NCBI GenBank assembly: GCA_963680875.1
Contig: OY804580.1
Location: 114,827,534 to 114,891,533 of the forward strand
Reading direction: 5' to 3'
From: Bathymodiolus brooksi
Taxonomy: Eukaryota; Mollusca; Bivalvia; Mytilida; Modiolidae
Length of the DNA stretch: 64,000 nt
The first letter of the stretch is position 1; every line of letters starts with the position of its first letter. Made by a program: the position numbers and the translations under genes. Positions 36,332 to 51,300 of the stretch are shown here, in pieces. The notes beneath the pieces were generated by a model. It did not search any database and was not told where the DNA came from. It was given only the letters and a program-made list of their open reading frames with translations.

Positions 36332-39300
36332 GTAAGTGTACATATTTTGTAGGTGACATAACGGTACCAATCCAATAACCAATGGTTATAAACACGACGG
36401 ATGCCACTAGCCGAAAGGAATTTCTTATCCTTCTGAAGCCACTGGGTTCATTCCCTGTTTTTAATGAGATTCGTGATAATCAGCCTGTAGTTTTAATGAG
36501 ATTCGTGATAATCAGCCTGTAGTTTTAATGGTATTCGTGATGATCAGCCTGTAGTTTTAATGGCATTCGTGATAATCAGCCTGTAGTTTTAATGGTATTC
36601 GTGATAATCAGCCTGTAGTTTTAATGAGATTCGTGATAATCAGCCTGTAGTTTTAATGAGATTCGTGATAATCAGCCTGTAGTTTTCTGTGTAGAGGTTT
36701 GTTGACCATTGTTTGTCTTTCAGTCTTATTTTATAAGTCAATTGAGTTGTCTACCCTTCTTCTACATACGACTTTATTACCACTGAGGTATCTTCAAACT
36801 TAGCTAAAATACTGCTAATGATGGCGTTAAACACCAATCAATCAATCAATCAGCTTTTTTTTTATTGGAGTTTGTATTGTCCTTCTCTTAGCTCTTTTAT
36901 TTTTTATATTTCTTGTATCTGAATGGCTGTTTTATTCAATTTAAAAAAGGATACTGTAGTTAATAATTTGTAGACAAACGATATGCTGCATCCTTGAACA
37001 GATCACCTAGAATTTATCATTTTAATTTTTTTTTAATCTTATTGTAGAATTAATTGATGACCAATTGTTTAACGTTTAGTTAGCAATATTTCAAATAAAA
37101 TTAAACAAAAACTTAAATTACCACTCTGTCGGAACAGTTCCAAAATATAGTGCATGATGACTCACTTTCCTGGCTTGGTACCGGCACTTCATTAACAAGT
37201 GGCGGGGTATGACAATGTGATAGACCTATGAACGGCTGTTTCTTGATTGCAACATGTGCAGCTGGAGCTAACGGATACAGTCTATCAATGTTAATCATAC
37301 ATGTATATAAGATAACTTTGATATATAATCTAATAGTTTGTTTAATTTGATTGTATTTCCCATGCAGAATCAGATGTATATCACTGGCCTAGTTTGTATA
37401 TAATATATACACGATTTCTTAAAACAAAAATATGATATTTTTATTTAAAATGCTTGTTACATTTTTACTTCAAAAGCCCAAGCTACATGTGAAATATTTC
37501 ATGTTAATATTTTCTTTATAATTAAGTAAATAACATTGATAAGAATCCGACTTTATACACGATTAATTCTACTGCAGCTAACAATCATCGATACAACTAA
37601 TACTAATACCACTAGAGTTAATGTGATCAGTTCTACATGTAAGATGTACAATCATGGAGATTCTGACTGTAGTAAATATGATATACAAATATGTCATACA
37701 AAGTATGTATACGTGCTAAATATAGAACCAAATAACTCATATAAATGTAATCACGTGATGTAGTAAATACGATACCTTATAAATACAATCGCGTGACACA
37801 GTAAACACGATATCTTATAAATACAATCACGTGACACTGTAAAAATAACAACATATGGGCCTACACGAACCATCACGCAATAGCGACAGTGAAACGATCA
37901 GCTTCACAGGAGTAAACTTTTACGACATATCGAGAGTTAGACAAGGATGTTTCCAAGAGTAATACAAATATGACAATAACAAAGAGGTAACAAGAAGCCC
38001 TAAATCAAAGGATAGAGGATACAATAACAAGAATATAAAAATATGAAAAGACAAAGCAATGGTCAACAAAACAGTACAGATTAAACTATTTCTAGGTTAA
38101 TTGAGAATGTGACTAGAAAATATTGTAGAATAGATATGGAGGGGGCTACAGAGGGATTAATATTAGTAATGAACATCATCGTAGAAAATAATGGCCGCCA
38201 TGAAATATACATATGTAAATACATTTTAAATTCGTTGTATAATATATGATAATATTAATCTTCATGGAGTACCCGAATTCACCATCTCCCCAATTCTCGA
38301 TTCGATGATTATCTGCATCGCATCTATCCAAATGAGCCTGCGGTAAAGGATACTACTGACACTCAAAAGCCTGTTTTTTACATTGACCTTCACATTGCAA
38401 TCGACAACGGAGGAAGATTTAAAAACTCTGCGACAAGCGTGATTACTTTTCCAATAGTAAACTTCCCCTTTATCTGTAGCAACAATCCAGAATCACAAGC
38501 GTATGAAGTTTACATTTCACAACTCATACGTTATTCTAGAGCTTGTGCCCAGTACAGTGATTTTCTAGACAGAGCTCAGCTGCTAACATGAAAGTTACTC
38601 AAACAAGGCTACGTTGCTCTTAGGTTGAAATCATTGCTACAAAAATTATACGGTCGACATCACGATCTGGTTGACCGTTGCGAAATATCCATACCTCAAA
38701 TGACAATGGATCTTTCACTCTTTATCTCCAGTTGTTTGTAGACGGGCTCATGTCTTATTTACGTTATATGTATATGTTTGTGCATAGTGGTGTCCAACAC
38801 CTATTGTGGTGTGTGTGGTTTTTGATTGGGTTTTTTTCCGTCTTCGTCTTGTGTCTTGTGTATCCAATGTTGCCTGTTTCTCTGGATTGTCCATTCTTGA
38901 TTGTCTCTTCGGTTTTCTCTAACGTTTATTATAGGTAAATGCAAATCCATACTATCACATGATTGCACCCACGGTCTATATTACATGTCTTCCGTATCAT
39001 ACACTTCAGCTTGAGGAATTAAGAAAAGTTTAATGATACCAAAGGAGTAATCATAAGCTTAAACTGAAGAAAGACAGACGACACAAAAGACAAACAATGT
39101 TCTACAAAACACTACACACTAAAGATTGAACAACAGGAATCCCAATAATTAAATTGTGTTTAATTATTGTCATGGCAACTCTGATGACGAGGTTTTTTTT
39201 TATTAAGTAAAGATTGTTCGCTTGTAATATATTGAACTGATAAAATGTACCGACAATCAACATTTTTTTTAACAGAAATATTTGTCCACAAAGACAGCAG

Positions 39301-42300
39301 AATAATCCAAAAGGATGCTTCGACTATCTGACTTACACTGATCTAAAGGCAGATACAGGTAGCATGCAACATTTTCGACCTCCTAGTAGAAAGGTATGAT
39401 ATTATTACACGATTATACAATCCCTGAGATATATGAAACTGCCATACCAAATTTAGGGAATTTATGTAAAACGTTTCATTTCAGTAGCAACACTTTATTC
39501 CTACAAGGCACAGATATTTGAGCAAACTTTTTACTTTCATTTCTTTCATTGCCCATAGTAATACTCACTTTCATTTTCGAGTAAAACAACATTCGTATTT
39601 ATTACATGTATATATGACGAATGTCACGAATGGAGCAAACACGCCATTCTGTGTTATTTTCTGGGAGGATGAAGTTCATTTTATTTTAATTTGTACTTTG
39701 TTTGTTTTATCCGTACATCTTGATTTGACGGTTCCTATAACTGATGTTTATAAAACAGGAGAAAGCTATTGAAAACATAATAAGTTTATAATATTTTTGT
39801 CTTCAGATTCGAAACATGACGGGATTTTTCATTGTAGTAGTAAATAGAGGCTCACATGGTGAATCGTCTGGTGATTTTATCATTACTTCCTGTGAAAACA
39901 GCAGAACAAATACAACAAATGGCATCAATATAACAACTACAAATGTTCAGATTGGGCAACCTGTTGATAAGACATTCAAGTATGTTTGTGGCTTACTCAT
40001 CCTAAATCGATTCATCATAATTATACTCTGTAGAGTCGTTTCTGTTGATAAATAAAAGTAAAGATATGGTCGATTCGGTTTAAAATTTAGTTTTTTCTAT
40101 ACCTCGGATGACTCGAACAATCGGCTTATTCGAAGTTAAGTCATCAATATTGTACATTTAGAAACAACAAGATTCGAATATACACATTAGATTAGACAAG
40201 TAATGTAATAAAAGAACAGAAAAACACCACACTGTCGGAACAATTCCAAAATCAATTAAAACAAAATCCTAGGATCAGAGGAAAAATCGATGCCCAAATA
40301 TACAAATACGTGACCGCATTTTCCTGGCTTTCTATGTTGAATAAATGCGGTAATGCAAATGCTTTCCACGCGTGAGTAAAATGCAAGCCCTCACCTATCA
40401 CTTGGTGGACAGCGTTGTTTTAGCGAACGCTGTAATCTTGAAAATTATGCATCATGTATGTTTTCTCCGTGACACTGAAGTTGCCATATGGATGATACTA
40501 TTCTATTAAAGAGAGCCTATACATTTTATTGATGACAAAGTTATTGTTATACATGAAATAAAAATATTTCAAATATTCTACATTAACAATGAAAGTTAAA
40601 ACCGATATTTGTTAGAATATAAAGCTTCATTTACATTCTTTAGAAGTGGGAGGCATTGGTAGGTTTTTAGTTGAACTATAATGGCATAGTAATTTATTTC
40701 AATTGTGTAAGCCATCTTTTTTGTATATTCAGTTTCAAACTAACTATAGAAATGGATTGTGCCATCTCGTCATGTTACGGTCAGGAATGTGAAATATGTG
40801 GTGAGTGATAAAAATAAAATGAAAAACAAAACAATACCAAGCTGTCAGAAAAGTTCCAAAATCTAGAAAAACAAAAACCACCAAGCTGTCAGAAAAGTTC
40901 GAAAATCTAGAAAAACAAAAACTACCAAGCTGTCAGAAAAGTTCGAAAATCTAGAAAAACAAAAACCACCAAGCTGTCAGAAAAGTTCCAACATCTAGAA
41001 AAACAAAAACTACCATTCGAAAATCTAGAAAAACAAAAACTACCAAAATGTCAGAAAAGTTCCAAAATCTAGAAAAACAAAAAATACCAAACTGTCAGAA
41101 AAGTTCCAAAATCTAGAAAAACAAAAAATACCAAACTGTCAGAAAAGTTCCAAAATCTAGAAAAACAAAAAATACCAAACTGTTAGAAAAGTTCCAAAAT
41201 CTAGGAAAACAAAAACTACCAAACTGTCAGAAAAGTTCCAAAATCTAGAAAAACAAAAAATACCAAACTGTTAGAAAAGTTCCAAATCTAGGAAAACAAA
41301 AACTACCAAACTGTCAGAAAAGTTCCAAAATCTAAAGATAAAATTCCCAAACTGGCGGAACAGTTCCAAATTCTCATCGAAAAATCGTAGAAAGAGGCAA
41401 GATCTATAGCTCACTTTATTGGCTTGGTACAACCATCAGATATAGCCGGCAAATCAGGGTTATTATAAATAATGCTATTATCTTGAACATAATACATTTA
41501 ATTTTTGTGACACAGAAGTTGTCATATGTATATTATTAGTTCTTTTGAAGAGAGCCGATAACATCAACCATTATTTTAATATAAGATAGTACACAAGGCC
41601 ATCGTAAAACATAATAGCGAAACAAATTTTAATATAAGATAGTACACAAGGTCATCGTAAGACATGATAGCGAAACAATATTTTAATATAAGATAGTACA
41701 CAAGGCCATCGTAAGACATAATAGCGAAACAATAGTCAACTTTGAACCAAGATCTAATTGTATAAGATAGTACACAAGGCCATCGTAAGACATAATAGCG
41801 AAACAATAGTCAACTTTGAATCAAGATCTAATTGTATAAGATAGTACACAAGGCCATCGTGAGACATAATAGCGAAACAATAGTCAACTTTGAACTAAGA
41901 TCTAATTGTATAAGATAGTACACAAGGCCATCGTAAGACATATAAGATAGTACACAAGGCCATCGTAAGACATAATAGCGAAACAATAGTCAACTTTGAA
42001 TCAAGATCTAATTGTATAAGATAGTACACAAGGCCATCGTGAGACATAATAGCGAAACAATAGTCAACTTTGAATCAAGATCTAATTGTATAAGATAGTA
42101 CACAAGGCCATCGTAAGACATAATAGCGAAACAATAGTCAACTTTGAATCAAGATCTAATTGTATAAGATAGTACACAAGGCCATCGTGAGACATAATAG
42201 CGAAACAATAGTCAACTTTGAACTAAGATCTAATTGTATAAGATAGTACACAAGGCCATCGTAAGACATAATAGCGAAACAATAGTCAACTTTGAATCAA

Positions 42301-45300
42301 GATCTAATTGTATAAGATAGTACACAAGGCCATCGTGAGACATAATAGCGAAACAATAGTCAACTTTGAACTAAGATCTAATTGTATAAGATAGTACACA
42401 AGGCCATCGTAAGACATATAAGATAGTACACAAGGCCATCGTAAGACATAATAGCGAAACAATAGTCAACTTTGAATCAAGATCTAATTGTATAAGATAG
42501 TACACAAGGCCATCGTGAGACATAATAGCGAAACAATAGTCAACTTTGAACTAAGATCTAATTGTATAAGATAGTACACAAGGCCATCGTAAGACATAAT
42601 AGCGAAACAATAGTCAACTTTGAATCAAGATCTAATTGTATAAGATAGTACACAAGGCCATCGTGAGACATAATAGCGAAACAATAGTCAACTTTGAACT
42701 AAGATCTAATTGTATAAGATAGTACACAAGGCCATCGTAAGACATATAAGATAGTACACAAGGCCATCGTAAGACATAATAGCGAAACAATAGTCAACTT
42801 TGAATCAAGATCTAATTGTATAAGATAGTACACAAGGCCATCGTGAGACATAATAGCGAAACAATAGTCAACTTTGAATCAAGATCTAATTGTATAAGAT
42901 AGTACACAAGGCCATCGTAAGACATAATAGCGAAACAATAGTCAACTTTGAATCAAGATCTAATTGTATAAGATAGTACACACGGCCATCGTAAGACATA
43001 ATAGCGAAACCATAGTCAACTTTGAATCAAGATCTAATTGTATAAGATAGTACACAAGGCCATCTTAAGACATAATAGCGAAACAATAGTCAACTTTGAA
43101 TCAAGATCTAATTGTATAAGATAGTACACAAGGCCATCTTAAGACATAATAGCGAAACAATATTTTAATATAAGATAGTACACAAGGCCATCGTAAGACA
43201 TAATAGCGAAACCATAGTCAACTTTGAATCAAGATCTAATTGTATAAGATAGTACACAAGGCCATCTTAAGACATAATAGCGAAACAATATTTTAATATA
43301 AGACAGTACACAAGGCCATCGCAAGACATAATAGCGAAACAATATTTTAATATAAGATAGTACACAAGGCCATCGTAAGACATGATAGCGAAACAATAGT
43401 CAAATTTGAGCCAAGATCTAATTGTATAAGATAGTACACAAGGCCATCGTAAGACATATAAGATAGTACACAAGGCCATCGTAAGACTTAATAGCAAAAT
43501 AATAGTCAACTTTGAACTAAGATCCAATTGTATAAGATAGTATACAAGGCCATCGTAAGACATATAAGATAGTACACAAGGCCATCGTAAGACATAATAG
43601 CGAAACAATAGTCAACTTTGAATCAAGATCTAATTGTATAAGATAGTACACAAGGCCATCGTAAGACATAATAGCGAAACCATAGTCAACTTTGAATCAA
43701 GATCTAATTGCCAATATCCTCCTCTTTCGTCAAGATAAGATTTTTTAGAAAGCCTTGATTTAATAGTTTAGTACTCAGAATAATACGACCTTCCAAAAAG
43801 TCTGGAAAAAACTGCAAGCTCTTGAGTAGCGTATGAGTTGTGAAATATACACACCATATACGGGTGCTGTTGATGTATTACTGATTGATTGTTGTTTAAT
43901 GTTAATTACATCAGCTATACTCATGACGGGTACAAGATTACAAACTATAAACTATGTAAGTAAAAATAGTGGATTGTTCTATGGACGAACTTTGACATTT
44001 TTAATCTCATAAACAAAGGATATGGGATAGATGATTGATGAGGCGAAATATTTTCTATTACAACAAGATCCAAACAACCACTCTAAACATGCTGTGATCC
44101 ATTCGGGGAACTTCTGCTAGTTGGATTTGACGTTGAAGGAACATGACATTCTCCAAGCATGCGGCACATATTTACTAGCCATCTTAATGGATCAATTATT
44201 GTACTTAAAATACTATTCAACAATGTTTTTACTCTCCGAGGTAAATGATGTGTGGTACAGCTCGTCCAATACTAGGGGTGTCTAGTAGAATATGATACCA
44301 AACTCTCAATAGGATGCAGGTCGCATCTCTCACTGGGGTTGTAATTATAGTTACACGATGGTGCTACTAGCAGGGCAGGAACTGCCTACCCTTCCGGATC
44401 ACCTGAGTTCACCCCATCCCCCACCCCCGGATTTTAGTGGGTCAACCAGGTCGTGGTCGCTATCGTAAAACTATATGATGACTTCAACTTAACTAAGAGG
44501 AACCCTTGGTTCAGTAGCTTCCTTGTTAGAAGCAACCCTCTAATCAGGAAAATCCTGATATGAACCACGAGCTCTGAAATATCGTGTCAACTGAGATATA
44601 TATACTCCATATACGGATGCTGCTGGAATGTTGCTACATATGAACATTTAATATAACTTATTATGATCAGAAATATGAATGTGTGTACTTTGATTTAATA
44701 CACGTAGAAAGAAATAAAAAGAATTGAATGTTCTTTTCTCGTCTCAACTTTTGTAATAACATTAGCGAACGGATGGTGGTTCTTAATAGAGCTATCCATG
44801 TACGATTAAAAACGTAGATATCTAATTTAATATCAATGACGCCTGTCTGGAACAACACCATAGCCCAAACAGTACTATTAATGTTTACGTCTTTGTGTAT
44901 CACTCTGGTCCCGTAAATTCCAGATTTTTCAAATATATAATGAGAATAAAGAATAATATTATGAAAAGATAATAATGTTTTGCATTTGTTTTTTTTTCCT
45001 TTAACTGATCCTACATTTTTTAATTATATATCGACTTAATTAGCAATCAATATTGCCTTGCAAATTTCTTTTTTCTATTATAGTAACAACAGAAAAAGCG
45101 ACAGCATATACATTTGCATATACTCTTCAAGCAAATATATCTGTGAGTGATGATCAGACAACTCATTATACTCAAAATGTAGAAACAGGAAACATTGTAT
45201 CAACCCAACAAGTAAAAACAAATAACTTGACAACTCAGCGAGTAAAAAACAGCATCTTGACAACTCAAGGAGTAACAACAAGCAACATCTTACCAACTCA

Positions 45301-48300
45301 AGGAGTAACAACAAGCAACATCTTACAAACTCAAGGAGTAAAAACAAGCAACATCTTGACAACTCAACGAGTGAACACAGGCAACGAAGCATCAACTCCA
45401 CTTACAACGTCTACTGAACATACTGAAAACTCTATGACTACAGATAGACGTAATGGAAATGTAAGTACTTTATCTGATGAAAATGTAAGAACTGCAGGGT
45501 TTATTGAAATGATATCTAATATATCTGTTTTGGAGTGCAATCCGCCCATATGACCAGGGATATGTTCCATTTGTTTTAAGCACTTTCCGGTCCTGTCCCC
45601 ATTCATAACTTATCACCGGGTTTGCAACTTGCGAAACACGACAGGTGCCACTATTGGAGCAGGAATTGCGTACCCTTCCGCAGCACCTGACTTCACCCCC
45701 GGCTTTTAGTGGGGTTCGTGTTACTCGATCTTTTGTTTTTGTGTAATGTTTTGTTGATCGTTGTTTATCCTTTTGTCCTTTTTCTTTTGGCCATTGTGTT
45801 GTCTGTCATTCGTCGACTTTTGAATTCTGATTACCCCTTTGGTATCTTCAAACTCTTCCACTGTTAGAATCAAATATTCAGCACGAACAACGAATGCTAG
45901 ACTACCTGAACTTGAAAGGCAATGTTTCACCTGCTCCTAATGAGCAATTACTGATTAGGAGTGGTTGGTTGTTGGTGACAAGGCATTTCCAATCCTATCT
46001 ATGTTCGTACTTGTTCAGATTGAAACCAATGAAATACTCGGCCTTTGATATAATTAACACTAGAGATGAGTATTATGTATTGGGTGGTCGAACTCAGGTC
46101 TGTGGTGCAATACGTCAGGTCAGAGGTCAATAACTTTAATCGTTCCGCCACCCGTTCATTAATTTCTACACGATACCATGTATATGGTCTGTTATAGTCC
46201 GTGTTGTTCAACACGAGTTTGTTGTAAAATTATTGTCAATTAACGGGGTGATCCGGATACACAATGGTAAAATAAATTTGAAAAGACCAAAGTGGTAATC
46301 AAAAGCCATAATGCGAATGACAGACATTTATAGTCAAAGGAAAAAGGACACATAAACGAAAAAATACCGAAGGGGCAATCAATAATGGACAATCCAGAGA
46401 AACTGCCAATTGTGGGTACACAAGGCACAAGACAAAGATAAATAAAACAAAAACACAACACAATATGTGTAGGACACCACTATTTGCAAGCAAATACAAA
46501 TAACGTAAATAGACAAGGGATGGTCGAAAACAACACTACAAATAAAACAAAAACAAATAACGTAAATAGACAAGGGATGGTCGAAAACAACACTACAAAT
46601 AAAACAAACAAATGACCAGCAGCAGCCGCACTATAAACATAGGAAACTCAATAAGTGTTTTCAGTTTCTGCTCCACTAATGGCATCCGTCGTAATACTCA
46701 TTCTAAAATCCCGTGACAAGTCGTGCTCACGACAAATTGAAACATCCGTGGTCAACGGAGACAAAGATATTCCGTAACTGTCAACAACATGGAGGCAATA
46801 CAAAATAACAAAAGTAAACAAGACGAGCTCGTACACATTCAGTCGCGATAAATCAAAATTATGTGAAAGGACAATTTGATTAAATACAAAATAGCTAATA
46901 AATGAAAATTAAAAAATACAGTTCAAAACCCAATGGAAAAATAGTAGAAAGAGGTGAAATGTTATTATGTCAAATCATATATTAAGCTGTTTTGTTTGTA
47001 GTTAACAGAAGAGGGTAGCCCGCAAGTAGAAACTAATCTTAATACCGGTCAAATTATTGGTATTGTATTTGGTGGTGTATGCGGAGGGATAATTTTAATA
47101 GTGGTGTTTGTATTGTGCATTATATGGTAAGATATACCGGGTGGTCTTTTAAACGATGCACATTGAATTAAACACTTAATCGATTTGTTTTAATTTTCCG
47201 ACATATACTAAGTTGATTTATCAACTATAGATCAACCGCAATCAAGTCCTCCACAGCTGTCATGTTTTCAATTACAAATATAACTAATGTAATATAGAAT
47301 TGTTCTTAAGAGTCATAAAGTGTCAAATACAAATACAAATGTAGATATCTGCACACGGCACGTTTCTGTGATAACCTTTTCATTAAGTACTCTCAAAGTC
47401 AAAAGATTGGAAAGCCAAATAATGTAAGTCTTTTGGAGCAAAACCCCAAAGAGCCCAAATAGGATACTTGTAGCCATAACCTTTAAAATATATCCTATAT
47501 GATATCAATTTGTACGGTTTGGAAGAGTCGTTACGGTATTACATAAAGTGTCAGATACGTAATTGCTACAATATATAGTTGTCGTCGGGCTCAAAAACCA
47601 AATATTAACACGTCGAATTTGGAGGGAAATATAATTAATTTCACGTTTTATCAATAACATTGTGCTCCATACTGCATTGCGGTCAACGGGAGATAAACCA
47701 TACACTAGGACCGATGACTTAAAGCGATTTTGACTCAATGGATTTACCATTTGCCATAGTTCAACAGAACGGGGAGCTTTATATGTGTATTATAGTTATT
47801 GTTAAATCGTGAATTATTATTGAGTGAGAGTTTAACACCAAAGCAACAATTTAAAGATATGTTACATGAACGACGAGAACATGCTTCTTTATAATGAAAT
47901 GATGATAATGTCCGCTGTATGCGAGGCCAACATGAGGATTTGGATTTTGTGATAGCTGACTGAGCAAATCTTCACATATAGACATATAGGACACATTATC
48001 CTACACCGTTCTTCGCTCTTCCTCCCTTATCAGCATGCTCACTGAAAAAGCAGTTCGTACTTATTTTGTAGTCTTGACCTGATGAGTGATCTAACACATA
48101 ATCTTCCACCCCGATGTGAGCTTGCTAGCCATTCCACCATCGATGCGGTTACTAAGCAATTGGTAATATAGGGTTACTGCACTAATGTTGACGAATATTG
48201 TCCCGAGCAGTATATCATATTACACGAGCTTGCGAGTGCAATATAATATACTGCGAGGGACAATATTCCTCAACATTAGTGCAATAACCCTTTTATAAGA

Positions 48301-51300
48301 TAGTACCAAATATATCAGTGTGTGTAATTACATTTTTTTAATTACCATATTTCTTGGCAACATGTATTTAATATAATTCCGCCATCTTGTTTATCTCTCT
48401 TCTGCTTGCGTGCAAATATAGTTTTACTCGGAACCTCTCTAGTGCGTACCAAATTTAAAGGAGAGAGAATGGAATCGGTCAAGATTCAATATATTAACTC
48501 ATTCGAAAATGCTCTACTTTTTAGGTATATTTATAAAGGAAAACTAGTAAAAATGTCGGAAAATACTGCATTTTTATTTTACAAAGAAATCTACATGAAA
48601 TATTTGATACTATATTATAATTGGGATTATGGAAATAAATATCGCTCCTCAAAAGAATCGTCAAATCTTTATCAAATTATTATTGCTTTATGAAAAAAAA
48701 ATTTAAGCAGTGATGGTCAACAATTTCACCAATGTTAGCAAAACAAACAATGACCTCTGACATAAAAAGGGAACAACGACATATGACGTTGGAAATCCAA
48801 GTGATGGCTTGGGACAGGTACATTAAAACTGATGATGACAGGCACACTAAAACTGATGATGACAGGCACACTAAAACTGATGACAGGCGCACTAAAACTG
48901 ATGATGACAGGCACACTAAAACTGATGATGACAAATATTGGCTTGGGACAGACACAATAAACCTGATGATGACAGGCACACTAAAACTGATGATGACAAA
49001 TGTTTGTTAGAATTTAATTTCATGTAGTTATGTTGAGCTTGATCTATGTTGATGTAGTTACTACAAGAAAACAGCAGTTGAAGATGTAGAAAATATCGCA
49101 CACGATAGTCAGGGGCCGATAAAGGAAGATGGTATTCTTAATTCTCCGAAACTGGTTTCAGAAATACAGGAAACTTCCACTGAGAAATGTATTAATCCGG
49201 GAAACCCTCAGATTGATTGTGAGCCAGATGGAAAAAGACAGAAAAAACTGAAAAAATCTAAACGTTCAAAGAAAAAGGATGGAGCAATAATTGTCCAACC
49301 GGAAGACGCGGAAGATAATGAAAAACCAAATACGGAAACTAGATTCGTATCACAGATTCCAGATTGCCCTAGTTCTCCAGGGGAAACCCAACTATCTATG
49401 ACTGGATCTCCGGTACCAAGTACTGAGCCAAATTTAGAACGACGAAATCCATCAGAAGGAGTGTCGAATTTAGAACAACAAACTCCAGAAACGGAAGTGA
49501 CGAATTTAGAACGACAGAATCCAGAAACAGAAGTGACGAATTTAGAACGACAAGATCCAGAAACAGAAGTGAAGAATTTAGAACGACAAGATCCAGAAAC
49601 AGAAGTGACGAATTTAGAACAACCAAATACGGAAACTAAATCCGTATCACAGATTCCAGATTGCCCTAGTTCTCCAGGGGAAACCCAACTATCTATGACT
49701 GGGTCTCCGGTACCAAGTACTGAGCCAAATTTAGAACGACGAAATCCATCAGCAGGAGTGTCGAATTCAGAACAACAAACTCCAGAATCGGAAGTGACGA
49801 ATTTAGAACGACAGAATCCAGAAACAGAAGTGACAAATTTAGAACGACAAGATCCAGAAACAGAAGTGAGGAATTTAGAACGACAAGATCCAGAAACAGA
49901 AGTGACGAATTTACAACGACAAGATCCAGAAATAGAAGTGACGAATTTAGAACAACAAAATCCATCAGTAGGGGTGTCGAAACAAAATGTAGAAGAAGGA
50001 AAACAAAATCAGGAGTCAGAAATATTTAATATTGAACGGCGTCAAAATTTAGATGCACTACATGGTCATTATGCTACAGAGGTTTGTAATAGTTGTTAGT
50101 AGTTGAACTCTGAGAAGAGTTTGAAGATACCAAAGGGGTAATCAGAATCCGTAAATCGAAGAACAGACAACACAATGACCAAAGAAACAGGAATATATGT
50201 CAAACAATGAACTACAAAACATTTATATAAAGCTAAAGATCGGAGAACACGAACCCCACTAAAACCCGGGTGAACTCAAGTGCCCCGGAAGGGTAAGCAG
50301 TTTCTGCTCCACTCGTGGCATCCGTCGTGTGATAATTGTTTAACTCGACACTGTACGTTAATGAAATAAAATCTAGGGCATCTCATACCTTCCGACATCT
50401 AACTGTCATAATGAATTCTGCAACATTATTTTAAATAAACGTTTGAAAAAAGCGAAGGGATAATTACGAATAGACAATCTAGAGACACAGGCATAAGACA
50501 AAAAACAAAGAAAAACAACACAGAAAACTAAAAAGACACGAATCACACAAAAGAAAAACCAGGGATGAACCCAGATACTCGCGAAGGGTAAGCAGTTCCT
50601 ATGTCTCATGAACCTGCCGTTGCCCTACCCATACAGTCAAGTCCAATAACCGTCCTGTCGGAGATAGAGGAAAGAACAAATCTGGGTAAAAGGGAAAAGA
50701 TCCGTTGTCATTCGAGAAATTGATATTTCGTAGCGATCAAACAGTTCGTGATGACGACTTTAGCAAAGAATAGGTTGAAGTTTTGAAACTTCCCCGAATG
50801 CTTCTAGTAATTTTTATTGTGCCTTACGTCACATCATAAAACATTGTTTTTTAGACATGGTTACTAATTATGATAGTTTCATCTTATAATTTGCTCGTTG
50901 CGTTCTTTGTTATATGTCTTGCATTTATTTTTAACTATTAAATCTTATTTCAACACCTGTATATACAGTCAAACCTGTATTAAGAGGTCACCTTTGGGAC
51001 AAAGAAAAAGTAGTCTTTCAAGACAGGTGACCTCTTAAAAGAGGTTCAAATCATATGAAATTTTCTATGACAGGACAAGAAAAAGTTGACATTTTAATAG
51101 AGGTGACTGCTTAATAGAGGTGACTGCATAGGCAGGTTTGACTGTATTTTCTTGTAAGTCTTCAGACAACTGTTATTTCATATTTCAGGAATCAGATCAT
51201 GGTCGAACAATAAAATCTAAAAAGAAAAAGAAACATAAACGTAGATATCATAGAGATAAGGTTGAAATATCTACAATTCATCATGAAGGTATGTCTGTAC

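Noticed and set aside
37368..37405. Possible exon 2 after CCCATGCAG
   Set aside because: In the required phase 0 it hits a stop after eleven codons with no usable donor; 37578-37702 fits better.
39359..39360. Earlier donor of exon 3 (ACAG|GTAGC)
   Set aside because: It leaves phase 1 and breaks the frame into exon 4; the donor at 39394 keeps frame.
41576..43608. Minus-strand frames (FRYYVLRWPCVLSY type)
   Set aside because: Translations of the 74-bp satellite.
45894..46133. 79-codon plus frame and its 71-codon minus partner
   Set aside because: It lies in intron 6 among repeats, has no fitting splice phase and no recognised similarity.
49396..49965. Minus-strand frames rich in Leu/Val (VVLNSSLLFLDL type)
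   Set aside because: Shadows of the plus-strand repeats of exon 8.
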